This document shows, in pieces, positions 60,027-64,000 of a DNA stretch of 64,000 nt. The stretch's first letter is position 1; each line of letters begins with the position of its first letter. Position numbers and translations under genes: made by a program. Origin of the DNA: Pogonophryne albipinna (taxonomy: Eukaryota; Chordata; Actinopteri; Perciformes; Artedidraconidae); contig JAPTMU010000165.1 in NCBI GenBank assembly GCA_028583405.1, positions 323,501 to 387,500 on the forward strand, read 5' to 3'. Under the pieces are notes generated by a model. The model searched no databases, was not told where the DNA came from, and was given only the letters and a program-made list of their open reading frames with translations.

Positions 60027-61965
60027 ATGGTTACACAAGCCAAAAAAAATCGTTATGACATCATAAAGTGGCCATAATTTGATCAGCTCATTGTCAGACA
60101 GGTTTTTATATAAATGGATCAGGACAAAAAGTGAGATAATCTTTTTTCCACAGAGGGGACACATGTTTATGTAGAAAAGACATGAAAAAGTGGATTTTGC
60201 ACAATAGGTCCCCTTTAAAAGAAACCTTGGATTTCTAAACTGTAGCTTGAAGTAATGTGTTTATGGGTTCATGGCCTGAAGAGACAAGAAGAGGTTTGTG
60301 TTACCGTCTCTTCTCCTAGATAGGTGATACAAGGAACAGAATGACTGACAGGAGTGGACATGTCAGTACACCAGCATGAAAACTCTCTTTGTCTTACAGC
60401 CAAATGCATCACAATGAAAGCTCTCCTTGTGTTTCTGTATTGTTTCCTGACAAACCTTAAACCATATTGAATTGTTTTTCGCTGTGATTCAAATAGGATT
60501 AAGTTCTGAAGTCTCATTTAAAAGTTATGGTAATTCCTCTCCTCTCAAGTTTGTGGCTTGGAATGACTAAACTCAGAGAACTCATGGGTGGATATCAGGT
60601 GTCTTTGGACAGCTTCAAAATCCTACATAGGTAACCAGCGCTGGTCTATTGTCATGGAGCATGTCAAAGTCTCAGTTATTACTTGGGACCATGTCATCTG
60701 AGACAAGATAGAGGTTATAGTGTTTCAGCAGGTTTCTTTCAGTCATCTTAGACTTTTCAAACAAATGCAAATCCATTTCTGATTCCCAGGGATGAGGCGC
60801 ATATCATTTGCGTTCATTTGAGTAAGTGTGGAATGATACATTTGATGAAATGGAACCGTGAGTCAGTTGAGTGATGGATGTCTGTTAACAGAGGTTACAG
60901 TTGTGGGTGAATACTGTGTGAGGATCTTTCCAGGAATGCCTAAATGCCTAAAAGTGGCCTCTGTTAGTTAGGAAAGTCTACTCTCACCAAAATATTCTAA
61001 CATTTGAAGAGATACATTCTTTTAAAGCCAATGCATCTTTAAAAAACACACTGAGTAAATTAGAAGGTAGATTGACAGATGATGATTTAATCTTGATCAG
61101 TTAGTAGTAGTCTGTAACTTTGACATAGTTACAGTAGGCGCTTGTAGCAGGCCAACTTCAGTGGTTGCAAAAATAAGTCCAGTTGATAGAAGTCTATGAA
61201 AAAATAACCCACCTTCGCACTTGACTTATTTGCCCCTAACCCTAATCTTTTCCTGAAGACGTAATTTTCTAACTCTGTAGTTTCAAGTCCTATTCAATCC
61301 TGTTGTTCATTTTTAGTCTAATTTAGAGTAAAATAAAAGAGAAGTCAGGCTTTGGTTTAAACACTTCTACCAGAAGACAAGATTGAACATTTAGTTGACA
61401 CACAAGTAAGAATTCCAATAGCCCGAAGGTCGAGTTCAGGTTATGGGATTCCCCAGGATACGGGTTAAGTGATTGCAGCAAAAGGATTACTAAGCATCTC
61501 CTTAATCATTTATTTTGGATCTAATATTACCTTTAAGACTTTATTTTAAAGTAATACAGCTCGTGGGATTTATTTTGTCGAGACCTGGACAATGGCAAGG
61601 AGAAACTCCAAAGAGCACTTAAAGTAACTGCTTGTTCTACTAACCATCAATTAAATTGCAAAATAAAAAATGTGGGTAATGTAAGTCGGTAAGGTGTGAA
61701 TGAATGGTATTTTTTTTTATAAAGGAATCATACAAAGTTCATTAAGAGAGTCTCTTTAAAGGTGGTATCTTATGTAGTGAGTTATTAACACCAAGTGCTC
61801 CCATTCCAGCTCCGATTTAAATGAACCTGAACAGACTGGCACTGTTCTATGGAACATTAAAGGGGCCCCTTTTGTTTGTAACCTTAATTCTACCAGAATA
61901 TGCATATGCCCTAATGTCGATCCACTGCCCTCTGATACCCTATTTGTAACAAATAGTGTTTCTCA

Positions 61966-63640
61966 GTAAGTAAGTAAGTAAGTAAGTAAGCAAAACTGTA
62001 TTTAGAGCACCCTTCTCAACACGGATGTACAAAGTGCTTTACAGACAGTACACAATACAAAATACGACTATAAAACGTAGAATAAAAAGGCATAAAACAC
62101 AGCAAGTAAAATATAGGATAAAACACCAATGTAGGACAGCTACAAACTCACCTCCTCCGACGCCCCAAAAGCCTGTCGGAAAAGGTGAGTCTTTAGCTGC
62201 CCCTTAAAAATCTCCACTGAGACAGAGGCTCTCAGTTTCTGGGGGAGTTCATTCCAAAGCCTTGGGGCCACCGCCTCAAAGGCACGGTCCCCCTTAGTTT
62301 TTAGCCTGGTTCGGGGCACCCTTAAGAGGCCTTGCTTGGAGGACCTCAGGGCCCAGGTTGTCCTGTAAGGGTGGATAAGGTTGTGAATGTAGGCTGGGGT
62401 TTGGCCATGGACAGCTCTATATGTGTAAACTAGGACCTTAAATTGGGTTCTGAGATGGACAGGGAGCCAGTGCAGGGTGGAAAGGATCGGAGTGATGTGG
62501 CAGGTTTTTTGGACCGAGTGAGTAATCTGGCTGCAGCATTTTGGACCTGTTGTAGCCGGTTTATTGATGTTTTGTTGAGGCAGGAGAACAGAGCATTACA
62601 ATAATCAAGCCGGGATGAAATAAAGGCATGGATAGCCATCTCCAGTTCTACGTTGGATAGAAAGCCCCTGAGCTTGGCAATGTTCCTGAGGTGGAAACAA
62701 CAGGTACGGGTTAGGAGTTTGATGTGTTTATCGAGTAGCATAGCCTGATCGAAGGTTACACCAAGGTTTTTGATGTTTGCCCTAACGTTACCACTAAATG
62801 ATCCCAGGTGGCTTGCTACCTTAGAGGCGATGTTATCAGCCGCAAAGATCAAGACTTCCGTTTTTGACTCATTGAGCTGTAGGAAGTTGCTTGACATCCA
62901 CTCCTCAATGGCAGACAGACACCGGGTGTTTAAATTCTCAGTTTTGACGGGTTTGAAGGAGAAGTATATCTGAATATCATCCGCGTAACAGTGATAAGAG
63001 ACACCATTTAATTGGCTAATTAAGGGGCCTAAAGGGAGCATGTAAAGGGCAAAAAGAAGGGAGGCTAAAACAGAACCCTGGGGCAGCCCGCAGGATAGGG
63101 GAGTGCTGTGTGATGAGAACGGGCCCACCGCCACGGAGAAACTTCTCCCACTGATGTACGAGGCAAACCACTGGAGGGCAGACCCTGAGATGCATGATGG
63201 CATGGTCCACTGTGTCAAATGCTGCACTCAGGTCCAACAACACCAGAACTACGCAGTCACCTGCATCCGATGCCATCATGATGTCATTGGAAACCCTGAG
63301 GAGAGCTGATTTTGTGGAGTGATGTTTTCTGAAACCTGATTGGAATTTGTCAAGGATGTTATTGTTATTCAGAAATGTGGAGTTGAGTTGGTTAGCAACG
63401 ACTTTTTCTAAAACTTTTGACACGAATGGGAACTTTGAGATGGGCCTGTAATTCTTCGGGAGGGAGGGATCTAGATTGGGTTTTTCAAGGAGGGGCTGAA
63501 CAACTGCCTGCTTAAAAAATGATGGGACGGAGCCAGAGACAATGGAGCTGTTTATAATGTGGAGCAGGGGCGGGGCGACACATGAAAAAACGTATTTTAG
63601 CATGGAAGTTGGTAAAAAAAATATTAAAAAAGGGGGCACT
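61966..63640 (-). mobile_element. 5'-truncated L2-like non-LTR retrotransposon
   Basis: Minus strand, with a (TTAC)n tail at 61966-61989, a short 3' UTR (AAAGCACTTTGTACATCCGT) and RT coding sequence up to about 63610. The sequence diverges from the copy at 9222-11085, so it is another L2-like family or subfamily. Confidence 0.88.
62150..63639 (-). pseudogene. L2-like LINE reverse transcriptase, broken
   Basis: 63016-63639 carries [15 protein letters not shown] and palm motif A ([13 protein letters not shown]). 62430-63227 carries [13 protein letters not shown] (motif B) and YHCYADDIQIYFS with YADD at 62976-62987, then the thumb and C-terminal region (SRLDYCNALFSCL). The frame breaks between these two blocks near 63200 and again near 62470. 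The final part, ending THLFRQAFGASEEV near 62155, is in a third frame. The endonuclease domain is absent. Dead copy. Confidence 0.87.
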
Positions 63641-64000
63641 TGTACACCATCATCCCAGCAGACTGACAGTCTGTGGACAGTGGGTGGACACCTGATTTAT
63701 TAAACAAAAATACTTTATTGTGTTTAATTCATGTAGTTATCTAAACAGCATTTGTAAAATGTATTGGCTTTGGCATCCAAAAGTCACTAAGTTACATTAC
63801 TTTCATATTATGATACTTAGATCAGGTTCCTGAATTATTATTTTGAACAGGTAAGAAGTAAATGTAAAGGAATACATTTTTTTTTAAAACCTCAGAATGC
63901 ATTCTACTCGGGGTGAAATTGCATCGCCCTTGCTTTTGTTCACACAGATCCATGACTAGACATTCCATGAACGGATTAGTCATGCTGTGGCCCAGCAATA

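Larger units (their letters stand above)
58903..60218. mobile_element. TTAA-flanked MITE split by a hAT element
   Basis: TTAA at 58903-58906, then GGTCTCCTATTATACTG. At the right, GGATTTTGCACAATAGGTCCCC is followed by TTAA at 60215-60218. ACACATGTTTATGTAGAAAAGACATGAAAAAGTG (60169-60202) matches 13191-13223 in the copy at 12549. Without the hAT insertion it would be about 290 bp. Confidence 0.82.
14025..64000 (+). other. ptprf: very long ptprf intron (open-ended)
   Basis: Begins at the donor after VLE and runs to the window end, at least 49,976 bases, with no further ptprf exon recognised. Stretches in which I see no gene or clear repeat are: 14025-14490, 14885-15555, 18110-18335, 18555-20120, 21020-22385, 22605-23160, 23225-26210, 26345-27215, 27815-28435, 29240-32860, 35595-37070, 37150-37825, 41490-42380, 42600-43175, 43400-45060, 45770-46350 (one 21-C run), 47395-47540, 47875-49975, 51775-52530, 54400-54720, 56950-57360, 57480-57840, 58140-58900, 60225-61960 and 63645-64000. 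A small exon such as a LAR mini-exon could have been missed. Confidence 0.7.

Overview
The window is vertebrate nuclear DNA, almost certainly from a ray-finned (teleost) fish. Two spliced exons of a conserved immunoglobulin-domain receptor gene lie about 7.3 kb apart, with more than 49 kb of intron after the second. The rest is AT-rich and packed with fish-type transposons: L2-like LINEs, many hAT and Harbinger-like elements, TTAA-target miniature elements and tRNA-derived SINEs. Nothing suggests a bacterial or organellar origin.

Host gene. Exons at 6400-6545 and 13883-14024 (+ strand) encode the two halves of the first Ig-like domain of a LAR-type receptor protein tyrosine phosphatase. Residue choices ([14 protein letters not shown], then [18 protein letters not shown]) fit PTPRF/LAR better than PTPRD or PTPRS as I know them. 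Both exons have AG/GT borders and compatible phase. The signal-peptide exon must lie before base 1. I could not find the next exon (second Ig domain) by base 64000. The whole window is therefore one 5' piece of a very long ptprf-like gene, and everything outside 288 coding bases is intron.

Layout. 1-6399: intron with a Harbinger-like element (2223-4406) split by a TTAA-target element (2612-3783). 6546-13882: intron with a broken L2 LINE (9222-11085, - strand) and a TTAA element. 14025-33000: a large TIR element (15563-18101) split by a hAT element, LINE tails, SINEs, a (CCAA)n tract, a perfect 26-bp palindrome and a hAT element with exact target duplications. 33000-48000: a nested Harbinger/TTAA composite, an internally deleted hAT (37837-39062), a composite TTAA element (39428-41411), a foldback element and a 1-kb element with 86-bp TIRs. 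49980-60220: another TTAA-element copy, a Harbinger-type MITE, a degenerate tandem array split by a hAT, a LINE split by a hAT, and a TTAA element split by a hAT that still encodes a BED-finger fragment. 61966-63640: a second L2-like LINE (- strand).

No element looks autonomous. The RT frames are broken, and the hAT frames keep the BED finger but not the catalytic core. The main value of the window is its layered insertion record: at least six clear nestings, several with exact target-site duplications and one with a paralogous empty site. It also holds a TTAA-target family with a hairpin near each end instead of long terminal inverted repeats.
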